Shown here piece by piece: positions 22,362 to 33,745 of a DNA stretch of 64,000 nt. Position 1 is the first letter of the stretch. The number at the start of each line of letters is the position of its first letter. The position numbers and the translations under genes were made by a program. This DNA is from Carya illinoinensis (Eukaryota > Streptophyta > Magnoliopsida > Fagales > Juglandaceae). Where the stretch lies: positions 4,903,501 through 4,967,500 of the forward strand of contig NC_056759.1 in assembly GCF_018687715.1 (NCBI RefSeq), in the 5' to 3' direction. The notes beneath the pieces were generated by a model. The model was not told the DNA's origin and made no database searches. It worked only from the letters and a program-made list of their open reading frames with translations.

Positions 22362-23229
22362 TGTAAAGGCAAAAATTGGTTAGAATTAGATGACTAGATG
22401 ATAAGGCTTATCTTATCATTATATTTGAAATTGTAGGATGAATGTAAAATAATTATTGACTTATCTCTAAATAATATTGAATCTATCTAGAAGACTTAGG
22501 TGTTGTTTAGATAAGTCATTGAAGTAAAAATCAAGTCCAGCAGGAGTTGAATTTATTCAGAAGAAAGTTGAACAGCGATCAGTCAATACAGAACAATGTT
22601 ATTGTGAAATGTCAGCAGTCCGTCGGAACATGTCTTCACGATTGTTGCTAACCGTTAGCAGAATCCTACTTTGAGTAGAACTCTTTTCAAAATTTTTATT
22701 TAAATGGATTCGGTTTTATAGCTTAGTAAGCAGTTTGATCCACGAATTCTAGAGAGTATATTCTGAATATTTGTGAGAGAAAAATCACTTGAGAATTTTC
22801 ACTTAGTTTGTCATATTTTCTTGAGTGTGATGGTGCTTCAAGTGTGAAGGAATATCGATTGGATTTCAGCCACTGGAGTTTTAAGAGAGAAGTCAATAGT
22901 TTGAAAATCGTCAAAGGCTCTGGCTGTTGCTGCGGTAGAAGACAAATGAGTCATTTGTTTGGATAAGTACGAAAGTCAAGTTATAAAGGTTTTGTAATTG
23001 AGAATTACTTATAATTGATTTTTTAAAAATAAAATTGACATTTTTGGGTTTGGCTATCCTGTAGAGTTTTACCTTTAAAGAGTTCTTTAAAAACTTTGCT
23101 TTCGTAACCAATCGTTATATTTTACAAATTTGTTTATTCTCTTTGAGTTTAATAATCATAATATTGAGATTTAACTAATTTGTTCAAAAAAATTAATAAA
23201 TAATTTCGGAGTACGTTGGGAATTTTACA
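22362..23229 (+). repeat. 3' LTR of the copia element
   Basis: 868 bp, TGTAAAGG ... TTTTACA. The right portion matches 6881-7583 with many substitutions and a few indels; it has about 50 extra bases near 23060-23127. The flank right of it, 23230-23234, would be the target duplication, but the left partner is outside the window. Confidence 0.88.
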
Positions 23230-24325
23230 TGTATACGTAAGTAACAGAATTTTAAATCCAAGAGAAATGAAAAGCATTTCAGTTATAAAATATGATGAAA
23301 GTAAGATAAAAATAAAGCATATATCGTTACTCCTTTTAAAACCATTGAGATCTATCCTATTATAACAATCTATTTAAAAGAATTTTTTTAAAACGTTATG
23401 CCAACAATATCTCATGACTGGAGCTCAAACCATCAGGGAAATGCAAGGCCAGCCGCCGATGCAAATGAGGTGTTCAACTTGCTATCGCAGAGGCTGATCC
23501 TCTGGAGGCTTGAGAAGTGGTCCTCCCAATATTTTTTTAATAAATTCTCGTATAAAGGAGTCAAATTGTATAAAGGAGTCAAACGAGCAACTTTCTTTTG
23601 GTGGGCCAAATTCTCGCTACAATTTCGGAGCGTCTACAGCCAAGGTCTCGTTTGAGTGTTAGGTTTTCTATAGCCAAGGTCTCGTTTGAACGTTAGGTTA
23701 GGTCGAGTTGAATTGAAATTTTTATAAATAGTTATGAGATGAAATTGTGAAGTTAAATTTGTGAAGTCTACTTAAAATCAATTTAAATATATTTAAATAT
23801 TAATATAAGTTTAGATATATTTATAAAAAATTAAAAAATATTATAAGTCTCGTATATAAAAAAATATTGATTTGAAAAAAATTATGAGTTATACATATAA
23901 AAAAGTTTTAAAGTGAGATGAGTTTAATAATTTAAAAATTAAATATTTTAACGTTAAATTCATTTTAGAATTAAAATAAACAGATCAATTCAGTCAAATT
24001 CCAAATCGAACGAAATCGTTGAATTGTCCAATAAATTATGCTATTCCAAGAGTCAAACGCATGCAGCAACTTTCTTTTGGCTGGCCAAATTCTGGCTGTA
24101 ATTTCTCGAGTCCAGATTGTTCAATTGTGCTATTGCTGTCGGCCGTGTACATTATTCCACTAGCGACATTAATTACAGTACTCTCAACTCGAAAGGGAGA
24201 CCTGATTTGTACGTACAAGATACTCGAAAAATGGTTAGCCCCGAAAAATTACAAAGTGCAGTAAATTGGTTTGGGTTACATTAAAAGTAGAATTTAGATT
24301 TAGAAAAACATAATTTTAAAATTCT
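23230..24325. other. Spacer with duplicated segments and a MITE-like stretch
   Basis: No gene was recognised. 23577-23640 and 24051-24115 are related (both contain CAACTTTCTTTTGG and GGCCAAATTCT) and flank about 410 bp. A short direct repeat of about 30 bp (AGCCAAGGTCTCGTTTGA..GTTAGGTT) occurs at about 23638 and 23672. The AT-rich part 23690-24010 starts like other MITE-type repeats in the window (GTTAGGT..GAGTTGAATTGA, TATAAATAGT). Confidence 0.45.
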
Positions 24326-24505
24326 ATTTTTTTTTTTTTTGAATAAAACCAACGTTCATTTAGAAAAAACTAGTTCAGACAACACATCAGGTCGATCTGA
24401 TACATACAGGGAACATCTTCCACGTCTATAAGTACTTGATTACAAGATAATGCTTAATTTTGCTAAATGAGGAGCGACTTGATTGGCATCCCTTCTATTA
24501 TTCTC
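24326..24505 (-). mobile_element. 5'-truncated LINE tail abutting the glycosyltransferase stop
   Basis: On the minus strand the end of a LINE RNase H domain is readable (RRDANQVAPHLAK, then, with a shift, IDVEDVPCMYQIDLMCCLN and a stop). A short 3' UTR and a poly(A) tail (T run at about 24327-24340 on the plus strand) follow. The 5' end is truncated at or near the UGT stop codon. No clear target duplication was found. It now forms the start of the UGT 3' UTR. Confidence 0.65.
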
Positions 24506-26103
24506 TTGCAGATCGAATTAGCACTCGATTAGTCATTTTGTCTAAATTCGCGTAAGATGAGCCAATCGGTTTACTTGTGGCGGCTTCCTCCGCCAAATTC
24601 TTCCATTCTTCAGCTTTCTTCCTCAACTCTCTCCCCTTTTCTCCCAGCATCAGCTCTCTCACAAGGCTCTCTATTTTCTCTCTGCTTGCATCTCCCTCAA
24701 TCTCCATGCCCACGCCCCATTCATTGCAAGAGAACCTACAATTGGTTTGTTGCTCAGCAACGAGCGGCCAACAGATCATTGGCACTCCGCTGCTCAAGCT
24801 TTCGATCGTGGAATTCCATCCGCTGTGCGTCAGAAATCCTCCAACGGACGGATGGCTGAGAACTTGTTCTTGAGGACACCAACTTGCTAAAAGACTCCTT
24901 TCTTTGGTCTGCGCCAAGAACTCAGGTGGAAGAATGGACAAATCACCCTTCACGAGATCAGGCCTTATAATCCACAGGAATGTTTGATTACTATTTGCAA
25001 GTCCCCAAGCAAAATCAATTAATTGCTTGCTTTTCATGACCGTTATGCTTCCAAAATTGACGTAAACAACGGAGTTGGGTTCTTTTTTGTCCAGCCACTC
25101 CAGACACGAATATTCTTCTTTCCATAGGTTTGATCCAATTGATTTATATTCACCATCCGGCATCTGGTTTACGAGAAGTTGTAGGGGACCGACGGCGTAA
25201 ATGGGGGGAAACATGGATGAAAGTGCGTCCAAAACTTCTTGCTCTAAGGTCTCAAACGTATTAAAGATAAGTGCAGAAGCCTTTCGAGCCCTCTCGCTTT
25301 CGACCATTGCAAAACTTAACAGAAATTCATCAGGATCTGTGGTTCTAACGAAACTTGGAAGATCTCTGAAACGGATACCTTTCATACCAGGAATCCAATC
25401 TATGACCATATCCAAATACCCATTGGTTAAATAACTGGCATCTGCACATCAAAGAAATTGGACAGTCGATACATCAGATCAGTTCATGACAATAGTCAAA
25501 GTTCTACTTACAAGGTTAGTGTTTAGCCGTACATGAAACGAGAATTAGCGGCTTTGAAAATAAAAGAATGAAGTTGTACTGGATTGGTAAGTTAGTAGTA
25601 GTACCTTTGAGTGGAGTTAGACCTTCCTCCACGAGACGGCGATATTGAGCGTAGCCCATGAAACCACAGGCACTGGTCGTCCAGAAAAGAACCTCAGGGA
25701 CGCCCAGTTCTGCAGCTGCGTCAAGAGTGAAACTCATGATACCGTCGGAAACTATGCAAGAGACCGGGGGGACGTTTGAAGAAGAGGTGTCGTTCAGTTT
25801 CCGAAGAAGATTTTTGAAGGGAGTTGAGCAATGTTTTTTCGTGGATTTGCACAGGGACCGAATGTCCTGGGTGGCTTCGGCATCGGACTCAGGAAGGCCG
25901 TCGGGGATTGTTGTGAATCGGAAGGAGGGAAGACCGTCGAGAGAGTTGGGACCTCGGGATTTCAAGAGACGTCTGTGGTTGAACTCTGTGTTGACGAAAG
26001 TGATATGAAAGCCTCTGTAGTGCAGGAGTTTGGCCAAGTTTAACATCGGTTTTATGTGGCCTTGAGCTGGGTAGGGGATGCAGACTGCATGGGGCTTCTC
26101 CAT
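24498..26103 (-). CDS. UDP-glycosyltransferase, UGT85 type (two exons)
   Basis: Exon 1 is 25605-26103, exon 2 is 24498-25441. The intron is 25442-25604 (GTACTA...TGTGCAG), splitting an Asp codon; the product is 480 aa, normal for the family. N-terminal acceptor half: [11 protein letters not shown] with probable catalytic His16, and IVSDG with Asp120. Exon 2 starts [19 protein letters not shown], very like UGT85 members, whose intron sits at this place. The C-terminal half has [11 protein letters not shown] and the 44-residue PSPG box W354-Q397 ([22 protein letters not shown]; ends AEQ), which binds UDP-sugar; the final Gln favours UDP-glucose. It acts in the cytosol on small alcohols or phenols (UGT85 enzymes use iridoids, cyanohydrins or terpenols); the substrate is unknown. 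No lesions were seen. The last residues and stop lie at a LINE junction. Confidence 0.93.
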
Positions 26104-26190
26104 TAATTAAGGCCTTGGGAATCAACACACACTCTCTCTCTCGGCACAGATCAATTGAAAATGGGATAATCTTGGAGAGAGAATTGGCTT

Positions 26191-26203
26191 GGTTTTTATA
26201 GAG
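26191..26203 (-). promoter_or_regulatory. TATA box of the UGT gene
   Basis: CTCTATAAAAACC on the minus strand lies about 90 bp upstream of the ATG at 26103. That leaves a leader of roughly 60 nt with a GAGAGAGAG pyrimidine/purine run (26130-26140), common in plant 5' UTRs. The transcription start was not determined. Confidence 0.65.
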
Positions 26204-26249
26204 CTAGTAAGGGAAGTTAGTCCTCCTCCTCCACCTTTGCCACCTCAAA

Positions 26250-26800
26250 TCTCCCCCCCCCCCCCCTCCCCCCGCGCGAGATTTGGAAGTCGGCCATAAA
26301 ATCTTTAATTTTATCAGCCGAAGCGTGCTATGGACAATCTACCGCTCTCATTTACTATTGAGAAAATCTTGAGAGTAGCCACTGTTTGGCAGCAGCCATT
26401 GCATACATTATGTGTAGACCAGGTTCACTAACAAGTGAACTGGTTCTGCCCTAAACAACCCCATCCCTTCGAAACCCCTCAGTCCCGCGACTTTTCTGTA
26501 GCTCCCCCCCTCTCTTCACAACCTTCAACGCCCTCGGTCTAGCGTTGCCCCCCCATCCCAAGACCCTTCTTTGTGGCTCCCCCTCCCTTCACCCATGAGC
26601 CTTCAACGCCCTCAATCTCACGATGGCAACGCGGTTGCCTACTCGGTCTCGCGATGGAGACACAAGCCTTCAGCGCCCTCAGTCTCACGATGGCAACATA
26701 GTTGCTCCCTCGGTCTCGTGATGGCGACGTAGTTGCCCCCTCAGTCCCGTGACCCTTCTTCTGTGGCTCCCCCTCGCTGTGATTTCTTGGTTTTTTATTT
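26250..26800. repeat. C-rich tract and imperfect minisatellite upstream of UGT
   Basis: 26253-26277 is a nearly pure C run ending CGCGCG. From about 26450 an irregular tandem repeat follows, built of phrases such as CCTTCAACGCCCTC, GTCTCGCGATGGCGAC and GTGGCTCCCCCTC, recurring at roughly 45-60 bp up to 26780. No open reading frame is preserved. The GC content is much higher than in the flanks. Confidence 0.6.
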
Positions 26801-28090
26801 GAATGTCTCTAAACCCCAAATTGATAATAATCTAGGGTTTTAGTCTGTGATTTGCCCCAACCCACCCCACCCCCGACTTCTCTATGATTTCTTCCTACGG
26901 ATTTCTTGGTTTTTGTAATTTGCCCCAAATTGATAATAATCTTGGGTTTTTGTCCATGATTTGAATTTGGTGATGGTATAGCATTAGTGGAGAGGTGGGA
27001 TATTGCAGATATGCTAGAGGGTTGAAAATTTATTATCACTGGTTGATGTGTGGAGTAGATGTCATTAGTGACAGAAATCTCACAAATTTTGCTTCACTAT
27101 GGAGATCAAGTTCAATCAATGTCATTATTTCCATATGAGAATCTTGAGTTATATGCTCTTTCAACTTCTATGAACTTCATTACCTACTATTAATCTATCG
27201 ATTACAAAACTAAATAGACATGATTTGAGAAAATCTAAGCATCTCTGTTTCAAGAGAGTTGGATTGCATGCCAATATCATGCAATAGCTGACTTAGTTCC
27301 AGTATGATGCAATGGCTAGATTGCATGCCGATTTTGCTAATGTGATAGGATCAACGGTATGCTGTAAAGGGATTTGATGTGTTGCTAAATGGACATGAGT
27401 TGAGAAAATCATAATGCAATGGCTGGTCCACATTTATACGTATTTGGGTATTTGTAAAGGGATTTGATGTGTTGTTTCCATTATGATTGCTTTGGTTACC
27501 CTATTATGAGTAATGTTTATCTTTTATATTTTTGAATTTTCTCTTTATTATTTGATTATTCATAACATACCATTGAGAAGATATGGCAGATTGCTCTATT
27601 TCAAAAAATGTCATTGAGGTGTTCCACTTTATGCGATCTGTAAAATGGCTACCTTAAGTTTCATTAAGACAGATGATTTTTGCTATAACCTTTTTTAAGT
27701 TGCCATGAATAAGCTGTCATGTTTTTAATGGTGGTAGTAGGATCATGAAGTTGGTGTTTTAGTTGCTACCAAAAGTATCTTATCTCATGTGTTTGAAGTG
27801 CCATTCCAAGCTTGTCTTCCAAATGGCCCGCATGTTTCTTGTTCTATTGTTTCATTGTTTCTTACTGTGTGCAGGGAGATACAAGGTGTGAATTCTTCAT
27901 AGGGGCGAATATGCTCCTTTTGCTTCACTATAGAGCCCTCGAAACAATACATTATCTCAAGTCAAGAAAATAGATTAATATAGATTATTTTTTCTAGCCT
28001 TAAAATCATTGAAGTAGAAATCACATGTACATGGTATATATCCAACTTAAAATCATTCAAATGTAGCAATCTTGTCTCTCTCAAGATATA
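26801..28090. other. Noncoding spacer
   Basis: No gene was recognised. It includes a local duplication (AATTGATAATAATCT..GGGTTTT at about 26818 and 26929, each near CCCCAA and GATTTCTT) and scattered related phrases (TGAGAAAATC, GGATTTGATGTGTTG twice at 27371 and 27460). Confidence 0.4.
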
Positions 28091-28096
28091 CAAAGA

Positions 28097-28985
28097 TCAC
28101 GACATGCTTAGCAACCACATACCAAAATTCAATTTTCTAAATACATAGCCTCTCTGTTTCCTTACAATGCCAACCACATGACATGAATGAATATTGTGAG
28201 ATCCAATCAAAATCTTTGCAAAAAGAGTAACATCTTCAGTGAATCCTTTGACAACCCTTTGGATGCAATCCCACCAAAAACACCATGAAAGAACAAAAGT
28301 ATGGTGTTGCTCAGGGGTTGGATAAGCAAACAGCAACAAGAGGCCTAGGGTGGCCCAAAATGAAGTACTTGCAGCAGTAGAGTGCATAGTTAATGAAAAC
28401 ACAAAGCCAAGTTGCTGAATTTGAAAATGCATGTCCTATCTCCTTTTAAATCCAAAATATCCATGAAGCTAAAATAGGACTATGTTTGAAAAAAATACAA
28501 ATCATAAAGCCAGCTTTCCTAAGCATGTGCATGAATCTTTCAAGCAATGCTCTAATTGGTTGACGTGAATACAGCTAGTAGGTTGGAAAAGTACAAACTA
28601 AACATGGGCCTGGATAAAGAAGCTTGAACCATCGATCATGAGGCATGATTTGTAAGCCTCTGAACATGAATTAGACACATTCGATGCCCATAAGCGAGCA
28701 AGACCTTTAATATATTATTTTTTATAAGAAGACCTTTAATACATTATGCACACTTATGCCCAAATTCCCTTAAAAAAGAACCTACTAAACGCGCTGCTAA
28801 ATTTGCCTAAATGACCACCACCTACATAAAACAGAGGGAAAAAAAGGCCAGATGAGGGACAGAAATCTGGTCCCAGATAAGCAAACCGTGTGAAGAGTAT
28901 GAGAAGAGGGCAATCCATATTCCATTGCATTATCTTCCTCGCCTTTCGTGGCAATTATTCTCCAAACAGGTGGTGAACTGGCCAC
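28097..28985 (-). pseudogene. Broken exons of a sphingoid-phosphate phosphatase (LPP-delta type, PAP2 family)
   Basis: Two separated minus-strand blocks match successive parts of plant LPP-delta proteins. The first, about 28870-28985, reads SSPPVWRIIATKGEEDNAME then YGLPSSHTLHTVCLSG, including the PAP2 motif PSSH. The second, about 28295-28366, reads STSFWATLGLLLLFAYPTPE followed by a shifted HHTF region; weaker similarity may continue to about 28200. The family dephosphorylates sphingoid-base phosphates in the ER membrane. The exon that should lie between the blocks, with the SRxxxxxHxxxD motif and several membrane helices, was not found in 28440-28860, and N- and C-terminal parts are absent, so this is a fragment or relic. 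It may have been captured by a transposon or left by decay of a copy. Confidence 0.72.
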
Positions 28986-28989
28986 TGAG

Positions 28990-29623
28990 CCTTATAACTG
29001 ATACCACATCCTAAACACCACACAGTTATATTCACAAAGAAGCTCCTTCTAGTAATCACCTAAACAAGAAAAAAAGAATTATAAAAAGTTATTGGGATAG
29101 GAATAAACATTACTATAGACATTAGGATACAAATCGAACAACAAATCGATATTTAGGAGTATTATACTGAGGAGTATTAAGTGGATCCGAGCCCAGTAGT
29201 CTCTTCCCCTCTGGAAATATTTAGAAAATCTTATTGTCATGATAGAAATAACACCAACTTAAGAATTATAACCACGAATCATTAAACACAATGCATACCT
29301 CGCCTTCTCTTAAACTTGACTTCAAATCGCTTGAAGTAGGCCTTGGATTTTAATTGAGCTTTATCTTAGGTTGGTTAATTCTTAATTTTTTGTACGTAGC
29401 TCATGATCAACTTGCTTTAATTGAAATTTACTTGCAAAAAGAAAAGTCTCAAACCAGAACCAAAAACAATGAGAATTGTGTTTGAGAACAGATCATCGAA
29501 GAATGATCAAATTGAAGCAACGAGAAGGGTTGAAGTTACAGAGTAGCTAACAAAGTAATGCATGTGAAAAATCACTTGCTATATCATTACAATCCATTGT
29601 CAGTTCATAAAATGCAATATTAT
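28990..29623. other. Noncoding spacer
   Basis: No gene or clear repeat was seen; AT-rich sequence between the phosphatase relic and the exon-like piece at 29768-29945. Confidence 0.4.
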
Positions 29624-29767
29624 TTAGAGTATAAGTTGAGAAAAGAAAATGACACCATAGAAAAACTTAAAGATCTTAATTTTAAACAAAAAATTAATGG
29701 CTATAAATAAGCCTAATGTAATCAAAAGTGGTCTCACTGCTCGATGAAATAAGCCTAATGTAAATAA

Positions 29768-29945
29768 GCCTACTGTCTCAACTTGTGTTCCTTTTGGGGA
29801 GATAACTCCAAAATCATCAAGAGCAGGTCTCTCCATATCCTTGCTCTGATCTTTGGGGTCAGAGTCTATTGGTGCCACAATTTCCTTATCAACATGCAGC
29901 ATGGTTTCATTACCATCTTCTTCAATTTTAGCATCATAAAAAAAA
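29768..29945 (-). pseudogene. Exon-like fragment of an unrecognised gene
   Basis: A minus-strand open stretch reads YDAKIEEDGNETMLHVDKEI then VAPIDSDPKDQSKDMERPAL and DDFGVISPKGTQVET. It has acidic, balanced codon use unlike the AT-rich surroundings, and then runs into nonsense after about 29768. It looks like one exon of a soluble plant protein, but the family was not recognised. It is in the same orientation as, and upstream of, the phosphatase blocks. It may belong to the same relic or to a second captured fragment. Confidence 0.4.
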
Positions 29946-30081
29946 ATTAAAAAAAAAGGCTAAATAATAACAAGGACTGAACAATAAGTATTGTAGAGCT
30001 TGGCTCTATTCAATCTTTACTCTCCACAAGTTTCCAAGGATAGAAAATAAGATTTGGGTTGAACACCCTCAAGGGCCACAG

Positions 30082-33000
30082 TGTGACGCCCCCAAATTTC
30101 GTTTGGGATCGGACGGACATTTGAAGCGTCGAGACATGCAACACAAGGTTACCTGCCCCCGTTCATGACATATAAGATGCAATATTCTTAACATGCATCT
30201 AACAATATGCAATATTCTCAGCGGATAAATTTTTTTCTTTAGCAATACTATGCACCAAAGTGAAAATATCCCAAATGCTTAAAATATATTTCATACATAA
30301 AAATCCATTGAACAACTAAGATCACAACATTAGTCCAAAATGGTTATGATCTAAAAAGTACTAGAGATGCAACTCAATCGTAAAAGTAGTAATTTACGTT
30401 AATTACTATATTAACATTGATGTCGCACCGTCGCTTGGTCAACTGTGTCTAGTTGATCAGCTACTGATTCTCCTTCAGGTCCTGTAACAAGATCTACCAT
30501 TCGGGGGGAATGGTAGTTGGGATTACCAAAGTAAGATTTGATTACAAATCTCAGTAAGTTAACAAAAAACTTCCACACAAACTAATGATGCATGGATGAC
30601 AGAAAAAGCATAAATGCATAATCAAATTCATAAGTAATTAAAGCATAACTTGGCATACAACATAGCATAATTGACATAACTTAAATTGAAACATGAACTG
30701 AACTTTATTTGACATGAACTTGATCTGAAACTTGACTTAGCATGAACTTGCTTTGAAACTTGAATTAACATGAAAAATAAATACTCCACAGTTGTTGTGG
30801 CCCCATGTATTTTACGTGTAAATACATACTCCACAATTGTTGTGGCCCCATGTATTCTACACAAACTTGACTTAACATGAAAAATACATACTCCACAGTT
30901 GTTATGGCCCCATGTATTCTACGGAAACTTATTCTTTAACTGCTTAAATACATACTCCACAGTTGTTGTGACCCCATGTATTCTACGTGTCACAATTGTT
31001 GTGTCTCACGTAGTGTATGCATCACAATTGCTGTGACCCCATACATAAGTAATCAAGATGAAACGTGACTGGAATACGAAAGGACTGAAACTCTGACGTA
31101 ACATAACGTGACTTGAACATAACTTGAAATACATGACCAACTTGAGATAGAAATATTTCGTAACATGGCATAACATATAATAGACAACATATTTAACATG
31201 ACATACTTGCAACAGTGAATATTACATTACTTGACATACATGTGATAGATGGCATACTTAGCATGATGTACTTGTAATGAACAGTGATACATGACAGAAT
31301 ATATTATGTAACAGATAAAAACTGATAACAGAATAAATTCTGTATAACAGAATATATTACGTAATGACTTGGCATGGCATGACATATATTATAACACACA
31401 TACATACACTGTAGTTCCTTTACTTAGCACATATACACAGTAGACTGCTAGTAAGTTAAAAGCTAACTTACCTCGATCTCTGCGTTTCTTATAAAACCTT
31501 AAGCGCGATCACGAGGAACTGTAATTAGTGATTCTAAAAGTTAGCATTAAATCACTAATAAATTAAAATATGAAAAATACTAACTTAAAGAGTAAAATTT
31601 CCATTTTACTCTCTGCATGTAGGAAAATGACCGTTTTACCTATAACTTAAGGATTTTGCATACTAACTCCAGATGTCACCAAAATTTACATACCTCATGT
31701 AAATTTTATCTTCAATTCAAATATCAAGTTAGAAAAATTTAAAACTAATCACAACTATTAAAACTCCATAGGGCTGAAATTCTCATATGCTATTTCCATT
31801 GATTTTTGTTTTCTAACTTGTTTTGATCAACCTTTTGATCTATGACTTATAAATATGTGATCTTCAAACCAAACCATCACATGGTTTAAAAAGATGTCCT
31901 AAAATATATATAAGCTCCTAATTCAAGATCACATGGTTAGAAATTAACCAAAACATAAATTTAGCCAAGAACATCCACACTTTGGCTTATCTGAATATCT
32001 CTTTGCATAAAATTTCATATCTTTGAAGCTAACATCAAATATTTTCAAAATAATAATATAACATGTATATAAGATTCTTAGGATCCTCCAATGAAATTAT
32101 CAAAGTCGTTGGAATAGGTTTAGACCACCAAAGAGTTAAACTTTCTCAAAACAGAAACTGTTTTTCCTCTTCCAGTTTCTAAGTTTCTAAATCTAAGAAA
32201 ATATTTCATCAAAACCTTTAATCATGCAAAAATCCTCAACCAATAGTCATATATACATGTTAACAATACTCCATAAAAATTTCGGACCAATATCTATCCA
32301 TTAGCTTGGTCAAAAACTCTAAACTCTAACATATTCTCCAGTTTATCTTCCAGAATGACCTTTTTATAGTTTACATAATATTTGACTGACCAAATGATTT
32401 TCAAATGGGACAAATAAGATATCCACGTAAGCTAGACTAAAAAAGGAACAACTTATATGAAGGATGATTTATGATAAAATACTTAAAAAAGCTTTGAAAT
32501 GGGCATGCAAAAGAACTCATAAAAACTGTCTGAGAGAGAGTGTTTGATATTCTTTTAATGGAAAGTATAAATGAAAATAATTTCGTGGGGAGAGGTGGCT
32601 GGAGATACTTATGGATGAGATATGGAAGAGATGAGGCTGGAGTGAGAGTTAAGTGTAGGACTTTCTTACCTGGAGTGAGAGTTAAGTATAGGACTTTCTT
32701 ACCTGAAGTGAGAGTTAAGTGTAGGACTCTCTTACCCGGAGTGAGAGTGGAGTGTAAGACTCTCTTATCTAATAATATCTACAAAAATCAATTCAAGATA
32801 TTTTTACCCAATAATATCCAGGAAATTAGCTTAAAATATTTTTATCTAATAATATCAACAAAATTAGCTTAAGATATTTTTATCCAATAATATCTACAAT
32901 TTTGAACATACTTTTTGTCCGAAAATATGAAAAAATGTTATTGCGCCATAAGACCTTAAATAACCCTCTGAGTCTAATGGCACAAACCATAATACATTTT

Positions 33001-33183
33001 GACACTTCTAACTATCTGCAATAATCAAAAACACACTTCTGATACCATAGTAAATAATAACACTAATTATGTAGTTAGACAAAAACCTATACGATTAATG
33101 GATTCGTGAAAACTTATGGGGTCTTCACGAGGTTCGTAAAGTTAATAGAAATTTCAGAATTGAATTTCTAGCGGGCTGTTACA
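30082..33183 (-). repeat. 3' LTR of the chromovirus
   Basis: 3102 bp. It contains a variable tandem repeat of CATACTCCACAGTTGTTGTG units (30778-31045; four clear copies plus degenerate ones) and a 31-bp repeat GGAGTGAGAGTTAAGTGTAG (32638-32770, four copies). Open frames over these repeats are by-products. Confidence 0.92.
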
Positions 33184-33184
33184 A

Positions 33185-33195
33185 TCTCCCCTCCT
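33185..33195 (-). other. Polypurine tract of the chromovirus
   Basis: On the minus strand AGGAGGGGAGA immediately precedes T and the LTR start TGTAACAG, after TTTCGAGGATGAATTTTTTT. It fixes the element as minus-strand. Confidence 0.85.
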
Positions 33196-33608
33196 AAAAA
33201 AAAAAATTCATCCTCGAAATCGAAGTAAGAATTAACAAGTTAAGGAATAGGTGTTGCTTACCAACTTGCTGTCTATCCCGTATATATTTGCTTTTGAGAT
33301 TATGTCATTCATTAACTCTCTTACTTTAATCAACAATTATATTATACTTATTTCCACAAGGTTGGCCAAGTTGTATTGACACACTCTCCAAACCTAAAAC
33401 TTCAAGTAAATAATCTTCCGAAACTCTTCTTTAGAAAAACATAGGCGATATACTTTAAGTGTTCTTATAAATACCATAATTAGTAAAGAATTCATCAAAA
33501 TTAAGCCATTAACCTCTCTCTCTCTCTCCTTTTGTTTTTTTTTTTAACAAAATCGGTGGCCCTCTGTTTTAGACCAGACAACTCTGATCCGCATAATTTT
33601 TATAGGAC

Positions 33609-33689
33609 TTCTGTAGCTATCAGGCGCCGCATAGCTATGACACTACTTTGTTCTTCTGTAGTTGTCAGGCACCGCAGCTATGATACTAC
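33609..33689 (+). promoter_or_regulatory. Duplicated upstream element of the antisense mini-gene
   Basis: TTCTGTAGCTATCAGGCGCC at 33609 and TTCTGTAGTTGTCAGGCACC at 33654 begin two 36-37-bp copies, both running on to GCTATGA.ACTAC. They lie about 100 bp upstream of the TATA box. A GATGATTCGTCATAAT stretch with a TGA(C)-like motif lies between them and the TATA box. Duplicated upstream blocks often act as enhancers; here that is inference. Confidence 0.5.
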
Positions 33690-33745
33690 ATTGCTCTTGT
33701 CTCTTGTAGAGAAATGCTTCACAAGAGATGATTCGTCATAATTTT

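Larger units (their letters stand above)
6881..23229 (+). mobile_element. SIRE-type Ty1/copia retrotransposon with inverted interior, heavily nested
   Basis: Two homologous LTRs in plus orientation bound the element: a truncated 5' copy (6881-7583) and a complete 3' copy (22362-23229, TGTAAAGG...TTTTACA). A primer-binding site and gag follow the 5' LTR on the plus strand. The gag zinc knuckle, protease, integrase, RT, RNase H and a third ORF all lie on the minus strand between 22090 and 15671. The gag style, integrase and extra ORF downstream of pol are SIRE/Maximus-like. Insertions in it are CACTA (826-6880), hAT (8279-13913) and a solo LTR (14186-15550). Its LTRs have diverged visibly from each other, more than those of the chromovirus at 30082-38702, so it is the older element. 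It is nonfunctional. Confidence 0.85.

Noticed and set aside
6881..23229. Two separate copia elements in opposite orientation instead of one inverted element
   Set aside because: Only one LTR pair is present, gag and pol parts are complementary rather than overlapping except for about 60 bp, and both are of the same SIRE-like type.
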